A stretch of 14,950 bases of DNA, taken from assembly GCA_041558415.1 (NCBI GenBank), contig JBFFEY010000069.1, positions 1-14,950 of the forward strand, written 5' to 3'. Below the pieces are notes generated by a model. That model did no database searches, was not told the DNA's origin, and saw nothing but the letters and a program-made list of their open reading frames with translations. Each line of letters starts with the position of its first letter. Within the stretch, counting starts at the first letter, position 1. The DNA is from SG8-39 sp041558415 (lineage in GTDB: Bacteria; Pseudomonadota; Gammaproteobacteria; Burkholderiales; SG8-39). The translations under genes and the position numbers were made by a program. Shown one piece after another: positions 6,012-14,873 of the stretch.

Positions 6012-7856
6012 TTAATGCGATGCGCCGAGGACGGTTTCGCCCTTCGGGATGCGGATCTCGTCGACCATGTCCTGGGTCTCCTTGTCCGGCGCCGCCGTCG
6101 CCAGCGACACCACCACCATGGCGATCAGGCTCGCCGACGCGCCGATGATGCCGAAGCGCAGGTGGTCGATGCCCCACCAGGGCGCCATGCCGGCCCAGTA
6201 GACCATGTACAGGTACCAGGTCCCGGCCGCGAGGCCGACCACCATGCCGGCGATCGCGCCCGGCCGGTTGGCGCGCTTCCACCACACGCCCAGCACCAGC
6301 GGGAAGAACAGCCCCGACATCGCGAAGTCGAACGCCCAGGCCACGGCACCGAGAATACCGGTGAGCCGCAGGCTCGCCACGAAGGCACCCGCCGCACCGA
6401 TCACGATGAGCAGCACGCGCGCGACGATGAGCCGGTGCCGCACGTCCGCCTTCGGGTCGATCATCTTGTAGTACAGGTCGTGCGACAGCGCGTTGGCGAT
6501 CGCGAGCAGCAGCCCGTCGGCGGTGGACATCGCCGCCGCCATGCCGCCCGCAGCCACCAGGCCCGAGATGACGTACGGCAGGCCTGCGATCTCGGGTGTC
6601 GCCAGCACGACAATGTCGCCGCGCATGAAGAACTCGTTGATCTGCAGGATGCCGTCCTTGTTGGCATCGATGATGGCGAGGAACTTCACCGCCTCCCATT
6701 TCTTCACCCAATCCAGCGCCATCACCTCCGCGATCGGCTTGCCGATGATGCTCGTCGGCAGGCTCGGGTCGAGCACCTGCAGCTTGGTGAACGTCGCCAG
6801 CGCAGGCGCGGTGAAGTACAGCAGGAAGATGAAGAACAGCGAGTACGCCACCGATACCCGCGCGGCGCGCACCGAGGGCGTCGTGAAGTAGCGCATCAGG
6901 ATGTGCGGCAGCGAAGCCGTGCCGAGCATCATGCAGGCCACCAGCGTGACGAACTTGACCGCGGGAATGAATCCCTCGCCCGCAGCCGAGTGCGGCACCG
7001 TCAGCGCTCTGGCGCCGGTGGGCACCTCCTTCAGCACCTCGGCCGCCGGTTTCAGCACACCGACCTGGTGCATGACCTCGAGCTCGGCGATCTTGGCGAC
7101 GGCGTCGCCGTAGACCAGCTGCGGGATCACACCGAAGCCCTGCTTGTTCGACATCCAGATCACCGGCACCAGGTAGGCGATGATGAGCACGATGTACTGC
7201 GCCACCTGCGTCCAGGTCACCGCGCGCATGCCGCCGAGCATCGAGCACAGCAGGATGCCCGCCAGGCCGAGCCACACACCGACGCCGAACGGCAGCTGCA
7301 GTGCGCGCGAGGCGATCGTTCCCGTGGCGTTGATCTGCGCGGTCACGTAGGTGAACGAGGCCAGCACCAGCACCACCACCGCGCAGAAGCGCGCCAGGTT
7401 GCCGCCGTAGCGCGTGCCGATGAAGTCGGGCACCGTGTAGCAGCCGAACTTGCGCAGGTAGGGCGCCATCAGGGTCGCCACCAGCACATAGCCGCCGGTC
7501 CAGCCGACGACGAAGGCCAGGTAGGCATGGCCGCCCATGTAGATGCCGCCTGCCATGGCGACGAACGAGGCGCCCGACATCCAGTCGGCCGCGGTCGCCA
7601 TGCCGTTGAACACCGGCGGCACGGCCCGGTCGGCGACGTAGTACGCACCGAGCTGCATGGTGCGCGACAGCCAGCCGATGAGGGCGTAGATCGCGATGGT
7701 GAAGGCGACGAACAGGATGCCGATGGTGTCGGCGCTCATGCCGGCCTTTTCGGCGATCGCCATCAGCAGGATGAAGATGACGAAGCCGCCGGTGTAGAAG
7801 CCGTAGATCTTGGGCAGGTTATCGATGAACGAGCCCTGCATTCTGAAAAAGCTCAT
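6012..7856 (-). CDS. sodium:solute symporter large subunit, VC_2705 type
   Basis: A 614-residue integral membrane protein of the solute:sodium symporter family. The first conserved block is MATAADWMSGASFVAMAGGIYMGG (86-109, partly shown by its start MATAADWMSGASF), the GGMRAVTWTQVAQ segment is at 208-220, and the Na+-site helix SGLVAAGGMAAAMSTADGLL is at 431-450, with S444/T445 where sodium-coordinating residues fall in this family. The usual substrates are small organic acids such as acetate, but the sequence does not fix it. Two long inserts, about 240-297 and 357-424, should be periplasmic by analogy with the LeuT fold. The second contains a perfect EF-hand loop (D397 to E408). A strong GGAGG site precedes the ATG, 16 bp after the DUF4212 gene. 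Confidence 0.94.
   Translation of the reverse strand: MSFFRMQGSFIDNLPKIYGFYTGGFVIFILLMAIAEKAGMSADTIGILFVAFTIAIYALIGWLSRTMQLGAYYVADRAVPPVFNGMATAADWMSGASFVAMAGGIYMGGHAYLAFVVGWTGGYVLVATLMAPYLRKFGCYTVPDFIGTRYGGNLARFCAVVVLVLASFTYVTAQINATGTIASRALQLPFGVGVWLGLAGILLCSMLGGMRAVTWTQVAQYIVLIIAYLVPVIWMSNKQGFGVIPQLVYGDAVAKIAELEVMHQVGVLKPAAEVLKEVPTGARALTVPHSAAGEGFIPAVKFVTLVACMMLGTASLPHILMRYFTTPSVRAARVSVAYSLFFIFLLYFTAPALATFTKLQVLDPSLPTSIIGKPIAEVMALDWVKKWEAVKFLAIIDANKDGILQINEFFMRGDIVVLATPEIAGLPYVISGLVAAGGMAAAMSTADGLLLAIANALSHDLYYKMIDPKADVRHRLIVARVLLIVIGAAGAFVASLRLTGILGAVAWAFDFAMSGLFFPLVLGVWWKRANRPGAIAGMVVGLAAGTWYLYMVYWAGMAPWWGIDHLRFGIIGASASLIAMVVVSLATAAPDKETQDMVDEIRIPKGETVLGASH
6633..6668 (-). other. EF-hand calcium-binding loop encoded within the symporter
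   Basis: Residues 397-408 read DANKDGILQINE. This fits the canonical 12-residue EF-hand loop at every diagnostic position: D1, N3, D5, G6, a hydrophobic residue at 8 (L404) and the bidentate E12. It lies in the insert before the helix carrying the sodium-site motif, a region equivalent to extracellular loop 4 of LeuT-fold transporters, which helps close the outer gate. A single loop is seen; no second EF-hand partner is obvious. Confidence 0.7.
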
Positions 7857-7872
7857 GGCGCTTTCCTCCCCC

Positions 7873-8136
7873 TTATTCTTGCTCGGCCATGCCGCACTCG
7901 CGGTCGATCTTCTCCTGCTGCTTCGCGAAGACGAAGAGCTGGACGACGAAGACGACCAGGGAGCCCTGCGCGGCCATGTAGAAGCCGAGCGGGAATTGCA
8001 TGAACGAGATCTTGTTGAGCTGCGGCGCGAACCAGTGGACCAGATAGGAAAACACGAACCAGATGACCAGGTGCACGATCATCAGGTTGCGCGTCCGGTT
8101 CCAGTGGACTTCTTTTTGTGAGGTATCTGCGGCCAT
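7873..8136 (-). CDS. symporter small subunit, DUF4212 family
   Basis: An 87-residue protein with two membrane helices (about 18-36, NLMIVHLVIWFVFSYLVHW, and about 48-69, LGFYMAAQGSLVVFVVQLFVF), a short charged N-terminus containing WNRTRNL, and a charged C-terminal tail. This is the classic DUF4212 layout, found almost always directly upstream of VC_2705-type symporters and treated as their small subunit. It has a strong Shine-Dalgarno (AGGAGG) and ends 16 bp before the symporter start. The pair forms a two-gene operon closed by the terminator at 5961-5993. Confidence 0.93.
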   Translation of the reverse strand: MAADTSQKEVHWNRTRNLMIVHLVIWFVFSYLVHWFAPQLNKISFMQFPLGFYMAAQGSLVVFVVQLFVFAKQQEKIDRECGMAEQE

Positions 8137-8283
8137 CGTCTATCCTCCTCTAGTACGACGTGACGGATCGCGAGACCCCTGACCCCGGGTTTGTTGGCGC
8201 CCGGTTTGCCAAGGGCTCGGCGATTCTAACCGATTTCACAGAAATTAATATTCCGTCATTATCGACAGCCGCGCAGACCCTTT
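8137..8283. promoter_or_regulatory. divergent control region between the symporter operon and the unknown gene
   Basis: This 147-bp region must hold promoters for both directions. For the symporter operon a minus-strand TAGAAT (8228 to 8223) is a plausible -10, without a good -35. For the plus-strand gene, TAATAT (8246-8251) is a candidate -10. Between the minus-strand -10 and the DUF4212 start lies an inverted repeat TTGGC-N9-GCCAA (8194-8212), placed where a repressor could act. All are weak, sequence-only calls. Confidence 0.4.
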
Positions 8284-8955
8284 ATGGCCCGAGCCTGGCA
8301 ATTCCCTGAACCCGTCGCGGCGATCGGTCGCGCGCTGCGCGACTACCTCGGCGGTCGCCGCGTCAGGGCGCAGCCGGTGGCCAGCCGTGCTGCGCTGCGG
8401 AAGTTCATCGAGACGCGCGCGAGCTACGTCTCGCAGATGTCCCTCTACGGCTATCTGCGCACGCGCGCCGGCGTGCGCTTCCCGGAGCTGTTCTCCGACG
8501 ACGCGTTCGTGGTCTCGATCAATCAGGCGAAGTGGGAAATCTGGCTTGCCTGTCTGTCGGATATCGCCGTGTACGCGGGATTGCTGTTGGTGCGTCGCAC
8601 CAACAGCGCGCCGGATGCGGTGCGCACGCTCATGCGCGGCGTGCTCGATGACGCGCTCGCCGCGACCGGCACGCCGCCGGACGCCGGGCCCGAATTCGCT
8701 GCCCACGGCGAGCGGGTGCGCAGCCGCCTCGCGCTGTGCGACTGGAACGTGCTGGAAGACGACGAAAGCGCCTTCAGCGAGAGCCCGGCGGCGCTGGTGC
8801 GTTACGCGCCGGTCATCGAGCAGCTCAAGGAGCTGGACGCGCCGATCGTGCGCAACTCGGTGCGCTTTCGCTGGCAGGAAGTGCGGCGCGACCTGCGGCG
8901 CGACCTGCGCGCCGAGGCCGTGCTCGCCGACGCCGAGCAGGACGCGGCGCCCTGA
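8284..8955 (+). CDS. conserved-looking hypothetical protein divergent from the symporter
   Basis: I do not recognise a named family in this 223-residue protein. It has no signal peptide and no clear membrane helix. It looks mostly helical, with a distinctive tyrosine/tryptophan-rich core FIETRASYVSQMSLYGYLRT (41-60), then a RFPELF and AKWEIWLACL block (65-70, 82-91). The C-terminus (about 190-223) is a highly charged helix rich in Arg, Asp, Glu and Ala. The ATG has no Shine-Dalgarno. I chose it because the frame opens there and the next in-frame Met (M52) lies inside the core. It is divergent from the symporter operon and convergent with acs (14 bp between stops), which hints at a role tied to organic-acid uptake. 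Codon use matches its neighbours. Confidence 0.8.
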   Translation: MARAWQFPEPVAAIGRALRDYLGGRRVRAQPVASRAALRKFIETRASYVSQMSLYGYLRTRAGVRFPELFSDDAFVVSINQAKWEIWLACLSDIAVYAGLLLVRRTNSAPDAVRTLMRGVLDDALAATGTPPDAGPEFAAHGERVRSRLALCDWNVLEDDESAFSESPAALVRYAPVIEQLKELDAPIVRNSVRFRWQEVRRDLRRDLRAEAVLADAEQDAAP

Positions 8956-8969
8956 CCGCCGACTCCGGC

Positions 8970-10943
<1,974 letters not shown>

Positions 10944-10995
10944 GATTGCGCTCCTCCAAATGACCGTCGGCCCCAGCAGGGCCGTGCGTGGCGAG

Positions 10996-11024
10996 ATAGA
11001 ACCACCATGTCATGGCCTTGTAAA
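10996..11024 (-). promoter_or_regulatory. candidate acs promoter
   Basis: On the minus strand TTTACA (11024 to 11019) is a 5/6 match to the -35 consensus. It is followed after 17 bp by TTCTAT (11001 to 10996), only a 3/6 match to the -10. The start would lie about 45 nt before the acs ATG. The weak -10 would suit an activator-dependent promoter, as known for acs elsewhere, but no activator site is recognised here. Confidence 0.35.
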
Positions 11025-11083
11025 GGGCGGTTCATTGCCCGCGACGGCATGTACAACTGCACGGCGAATGCGGGTTTGCGCTG

Positions 11084-11092
11084 TGCTAAATT
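11084..11092 (+). promoter_or_regulatory. candidate extended -10 promoter for the fumarase operon
   Basis: The plus strand reads TGC-TAAATT, an extended -10 (TGn) with a reasonable hexamer and no matching -35. A hairpin follows: GGCCGCCC (11093-11100), loop TTTTC, GGGCTGCC (11106-11113), with one mismatch. This would lie at the very 5' end of the leader. The fumarase start is about 85 nt downstream. Confidence 0.35.
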
Positions 11093-11185
11093 GGCCGCCC
11101 TTTTCGGGCTGCCCCGACCGCGTCTGCCACAGGGCGATCGTCGTGCGCACGGCGGGGTACAGCGTCACGTCATAGGAGTGCAGGC

Positions 11186-12712
11186 ATGAGCGTCATCCGC
11201 CAGAACGACCTCATTCAGAGCGTCGCCGACGCGCTGCAGTTGATTTCCTATTTTCATCCCGCCGACTACATCCGCGCGCTGGCGCGCGCCTACGCGCGCG
11301 AGCAGTCGGCGGCGGCGAAGGACGCCATCGCGCAGATCCTCACCAACTCGCGCATGTGCGCCGAGGGCCACCGTCCGATCTGCCAGGACACCGGCATCGT
11401 CAACGTGTTCCTGCGCATCGGCATGGACGTGCGCTGGGACGGCGCCACGATGTCGATCGAAGACATGGTCAACGAAGGCGTGCGCCGCGCCTACAACGAC
11501 CCCGACAACAAGCTGCGCGCCTCGGTGCTGCTCGACCCCGCCTTCACGCGCGTCAACTCGCGCGACAACACGCCGGCGGTGATCCACATGCAGGTCGTGC
11601 CGGGCGACAAGGTGGAGGTCGACGTCGCCGCCAAGGGCGGCGGCTCGGAGGCGAAGTCGAAGTTCGCCATGCTCAACCCGTCGGACTCGATCGTCGACTG
11701 GGTGGTGAAGACCGTGCCGACCATGGGCGCGGGCTGGTGCCCGCCGGGCATGCTCGGCATCGGCATCGGCGGCACCGCCGAGAAGGCGATGCTGATGGCG
11801 AAGGAGGCGCTCATGGCGCCGATCGACATGGCCGAGCTGAAGGCGCGCGGGCCGAAGGACAAGCTCGAGGAACTGCGCATCGAGCTCTACGACCGCGTAA
11901 ACGCGCTCGGCATCGGCGCGCAGGGCCTGGGCGGGCTGTCCACCGTGCTCGACGTCAAGATCCTCAGCTACCCGACGCACGCGGCCAACAAGCCGGTGGG
12001 GATGATCCCGAACTGCGCCGCGACGCGCCACGCGCACTTCGTGCTCGACGGCTCCGGCCCGGCGGTGCTCGAGCTGCCCAAGCTGTCGGACTGGCCGGAC
12101 ATCACCTGGCAGCCCGACGCCAGGGCGCGCCGCGTCGATCTGGACAAACTGAGCGCCGCCGAAGTGGCGTCCTGGAAACCCGGCGAGCGTCTGCTGCTCT
12201 CGGGCAAGCTGCTCACCGGGCGCGACGCCGCGCACAAGCGCATCGAGGACATGCTGGCGCGCGGCGAAAAGCTGCCGGTCGATTTCACCAACCGGGTCAT
12301 CTACTACGTCGGCCCGGTCGACCCGGTGCGTGACGAGGTGGTCGGCCCGGCCGGTCCGACCACCGCGACGCGCATGGACAAGTTCACCGAGACGATGCTG
12401 GGCAAGACCGGCCTCATCGCCATGGTCGGCAAGGCCGAGCGCGGACCGACCGCGATCGAGTCGATCCGCAGGCACAAGGCGGCCTACCTGATGGCCGTCG
12501 GCGGCGCCGCCTACCTGGTCGCCAAGGCGATCCGCAAATCGCGCGTGCTGGCCTTCGAAGACCTCGGCATGGAAGCGATCTACGAATTCGAGGTGGCCGA
12601 CATGCCCGTCACGGTCGCGGTCGACGCCAAGGGCGAATCGCTGCACCAGACCGGGCCGGCGGACTGGCAGACCCGGATCCGTGAATTCAAGCTGCCGGTC
12701 ACGGCCGCCTAG
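11186..12712 (+). CDS. class I (iron-sulfur) fumarate hydratase, possible mesaconase
   Basis: This 508-residue protein is a class I fumarase of the FumA/FumB type, a [4Fe-4S] enzyme that interconverts fumarate and malate. The three cluster cysteines are C66 (CQDTG), C185 (WCPPG) and C277 (NCAATRH), with spacing like that of characterised class I enzymes. Other conserved blocks are KGGGSEAKSKFAML (150-163), GIGIGGTAEKAM (191-202), GPAGPTTATRMD (387-398) and MAVGGAAYLVAKAI (436-449). The start is supported by AGGAG 7 nt before the ATG. Class I fumarases can also hydrate mesaconate to (S)-citramalate, which matters because an HMG-CoA-lyase-like enzyme and a CoA-transferase follow. Sequence alone cannot separate TCA fumarase from mesaconase. 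Confidence 0.95.
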   Translation: MSVIRQNDLIQSVADALQLISYFHPADYIRALARAYAREQSAAAKDAIAQILTNSRMCAEGHRPICQDTGIVNVFLRIGMDVRWDGATMSIEDMVNEGVRRAYNDPDNKLRASVLLDPAFTRVNSRDNTPAVIHMQVVPGDKVEVDVAAKGGGSEAKSKFAMLNPSDSIVDWVVKTVPTMGAGWCPPGMLGIGIGGTAEKAMLMAKEALMAPIDMAELKARGPKDKLEELRIELYDRVNALGIGAQGLGGLSTVLDVKILSYPTHAANKPVGMIPNCAATRHAHFVLDGSGPAVLELPKLSDWPDITWQPDARARRVDLDKLSAAEVASWKPGERLLLSGKLLTGRDAAHKRIEDMLARGEKLPVDFTNRVIYYVGPVDPVRDEVVGPAGPTTATRMDKFTETMLGKTGLIAMVGKAERGPTAIESIRRHKAAYLMAVGGAAYLVAKAIRKSRVLAFEDLGMEAIYEFEVADMPVTVAVDAKGESLHQTGPADWQTRIREFKLPVTAA

Positions 12713-12727
12713 CCGCTTCGCGTTCGC

Positions 12728-13930
12728 GTGACCGACACCACCCGGACCGACTGGCGCGCGGTCTGGGCGATCTTCGCCATCGGCGTGGTGAGCGCCGCCT
12801 ACATCGGCAAGGCGCCGCCGGCGCTGCCGCTGCTGCGCGCCGAGCTCGGCCTGACGCTGGTGGAGAGCGGCCTCGTCGCCACCATGTTCAACTTCATCGG
12901 CGGCATCGTCGGCATCTTTGCCGGCATGCTCGCCGACCGCTTCGGCCACAAGCATGCGGCGCTGGCCGGTCTCGCCGCGCTCGTCGCGGGCAGCCTGCTC
13001 GGCGTGTTCGCCGGCGACTACAGCGCCGTGCTGCTGGGGCGCTTTTTCGAAGGCGCCGGCTTCATACTCACCACGGTGTCCGGCGTCGCCCTCATGACGC
13101 ACGTCACGCAGCTGGCCGACCGGCCGCGCGCCATGGCGCTGTGGAGCGCGTACATGCCGACCGGCGGCACCGCCGCGCTGCTTGCCGCGCCCTGGCTGCT
13201 GCTCGCCGTCGGCTGGCGCGGCCTGTGGCTGGTGGTCGCGCTGCTCACCGTCGCCTGCATCGTGCTGGTGCTGCGCGCCGTGCCGGCCGTAGCGCCGCAG
13301 GCGCGCGTCGGCTTCGCGCGACTGGCGCGCGAATCGCTCACCGCACCCGGCAGCCTGCTGCTCTGCCTTGCCTTCATCGGCTATGCCGCGCAATGGGCCT
13401 CGGTGCTCGTCTGGCTGCCGACCTTCGCCATCGACGAGCGCGGCGCGAGCACCGAGCTCGCCGCGCTGCTCACCGCGGGCATGGTTGCCGTCAACGTGCC
13501 GGGCAACCTGCTCGGCGGCCCGCTCATGGCGCGCGGCGTGAGCCGCGCGCGCCTGATCGTGTTCGGCGCCTGCGTGCAGGCGCTGTCCGGCGCCGGCATC
13601 TTCCTCGACCTGCTGCCCGATGCGGCGCGCTATGCCAGCTGCCTGAGTTTTTCCTTTTTCGGCGGCCTCATCCCGATGGCGGTCATGTCGGGCATCCCGG
13701 TGCACGCGCGCTCGCCGGCGCACATCGGCACCACCAACGGCATGGTCATGCAGGTCTCGCAGATCGGGCAGTTCTTCGGCCCCATGCTGGTCGCCTGGCT
13801 GGCGACGCGCCTCGCCTGGAGCGCCTCGCTCGGCGCCATGCTCAGCTACGCGGCGCTCACGCTGGTCGCGGGAATCGCCATCGGCCGCGTCGAGGCGCGC
13901 CACGGCCGCGCTGCGCAGCCGACACGCTAG
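12728..13930 (+). CDS. MFS transporter, 12 membrane helices
   Basis: This 400-residue major facilitator superfamily protein has about twelve membrane helices and the signature motif A between helices 2 and 3, GMLADRFGHKHAAL (66-79). The central loop (about 176-200) is short, and the C-terminal tail is short and basic. The start is GTG, 15 bp after the fumarase stop, without a Shine-Dalgarno, so coupling to fumarase translation is likely. The first helix (AVWAIFAIGVVSAAYIG) supports this start. Substrate is not evident from the sequence. Placed between a fumarase and a CoA-ester lyase, a small di- or tricarboxylic acid is a reasonable inference. Confidence 0.9.
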   Translation: MTDTTRTDWRAVWAIFAIGVVSAAYIGKAPPALPLLRAELGLTLVESGLVATMFNFIGGIVGIFAGMLADRFGHKHAALAGLAALVAGSLLGVFAGDYSAVLLGRFFEGAGFILTTVSGVALMTHVTQLADRPRAMALWSAYMPTGGTAALLAAPWLLLAVGWRGLWLVVALLTVACIVLVLRAVPAVAPQARVGFARLARESLTAPGSLLLCLAFIGYAAQWASVLVWLPTFAIDERGASTELAALLTAGMVAVNVPGNLLGGPLMARGVSRARLIVFGACVQALSGAGIFLDLLPDAARYASCLSFSFFGGLIPMAVMSGIPVHARSPAHIGTTNGMVMQVSQIGQFFGPMLVAWLATRLAWSASLGAMLSYAALTLVAGIAIGRVEARHGRAAQPTR

Positions 13931-13955
13931 AATCGCGCCTCTGCCAGGAGCCCCC

Positions 13956-14867
13956 ATGAAACGCGACATCCAGATCTGCGAGGTCGGCCCGCGCGACGGG
14001 CTGCAAAACGCAAAGCAGCTGATGCCCACCGAGACCAAGAAGGCCTGGATCAGCGCGCTGGCCGCGGCCGGCCTGAACGAGATCGAGGTCGGCTCTTTCG
14101 TGCCGCCCAAGCTGATCCCGGCGATGGCCGACACCGGCGAGATCGTCCAGCACGCGCTGACCATCGAGGGCCTCAAGGTGGTCGCACTCGCGCCCAACGT
14201 GAAGGGCTTCGAGCGCGCCCGCGCGGCGGGCGCGCACAAGATCACCTTCCCGGTTTCGGCCTCGCAGCAGCACAGCGTCTCCAACGTGCGCATGACGCCC
14301 GACCAGATGATCGACGAAGTGCGCAAGGCCGCCGCCTTGCGCGACGGCGCGTTTCCCGAGATCGAGGGCGCCGTGTCCACCGCGTTCGGCTGCACGATGC
14401 AGGGCGAAGTGCCGGAGGACGAGGTCGTGCGCATTGCCGAGCAGCTCGCCGCGTTCTGCGACGGCGTCGCGCTCGCCGACACGGTGGGCTACGCCAATCC
14501 GGCGCAGGTGAAGCGCGTCTTCCGGCGCGTCAAGCAGGCGATCGGCGACAAGCTCGAGGGCGCGCACTTCCACAACACGAGGGGATTGGGCCTGGCGAAC
14601 GCGCTCGCCGCCTGGGAGGAAGGCGTGCGATCGTTCGACGCCTCGATGGGCGGGCTGGGCGGCTGCCCCTTCGCGCCCGGCGCGAGCGGCAACGTGATCA
14701 CCGAGGATCTCGTCTTCATGTTCGAGAGCATGGCTGTGGCGACCGGCATCGACTTCGCCAAGCTGCTCGAGGCGCGCAAGATCATGCATGCCGGCGTGCC
14801 CGACGAGCCGCTCTACGGCCACATGGCGCTCGCCGGCCTGCCGAAGAACTTCCGCCGCGCGGCCTGA
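13956..14867 (+). CDS. HMG-CoA lyase family enzyme (HMG-CoA or citramalyl-CoA lyase)
   Basis: This 303-residue TIM-barrel enzyme of the HMG-CoA lyase family cleaves a 3-hydroxy-acyl-CoA to acetyl-CoA plus an oxo acid. Catalytic residues line up with the characterised enzyme: R13 and D14 (VGPRDGLQN), E44 (IEVGSF), D175 (ADTVGY), metal-binding H204 and H206, C237 in GGLGGCPFAPGASGN, and N246. The metal motif reads HFHNTRG, where textbook HMG-CoA lyases have HxHDT. A clear AGGAG lies before the ATG, 25 bp after the MFS gene. A class III CoA-transferase starts 6 bp after its stop. HMG-CoA lyases of leucine breakdown usually sit with liuABCD, absent here, so citramalyl-CoA is a realistic alternative substrate. 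mvaB is the symbol if it is a true HMG-CoA lyase. Confidence 0.88.
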   Translation: MKRDIQICEVGPRDGLQNAKQLMPTETKKAWISALAAAGLNEIEVGSFVPPKLIPAMADTGEIVQHALTIEGLKVVALAPNVKGFERARAAGAHKITFPVSASQQHSVSNVRMTPDQMIDEVRKAAALRDGAFPEIEGAVSTAFGCTMQGEVPEDEVVRIAEQLAAFCDGVALADTVGYANPAQVKRVFRRVKQAIGDKLEGAHFHNTRGLGLANALAAWEEGVRSFDASMGGLGGCPFAPGASGNVITEDLVFMFESMAVATGIDFAKLLEARKIMHAGVPDEPLYGHMALAGLPKNFRRAA

Positions 14868-14873
14868 AAAATC

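Noticed and set aside
4313..6148. A 611-codon plus-strand open frame opposite the fusion gene and the YggT-like gene.
   Set aside because: It crosses two real genes and the terminator, has no ribosome-binding site, and shows the same GC-driven composition.
6015..8003. A 662-codon plus-strand open frame opposite the symporter and DUF4212 genes.
   Set aside because: It mirrors the real genes and gives a His/Arg/Asp-rich low-complexity product without recognisable motifs.
11165..14482. A 1105-codon open frame on the minus strand opposite the fumarase, MFS and lyase genes.
   Set aside because: It is antisense to three well-supported genes, and its product is a His/Arg/Ala/Gly-rich low-complexity string with no domain. 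Long open antisense frames are expected in GC-rich DNA with few A/T-rich stops.
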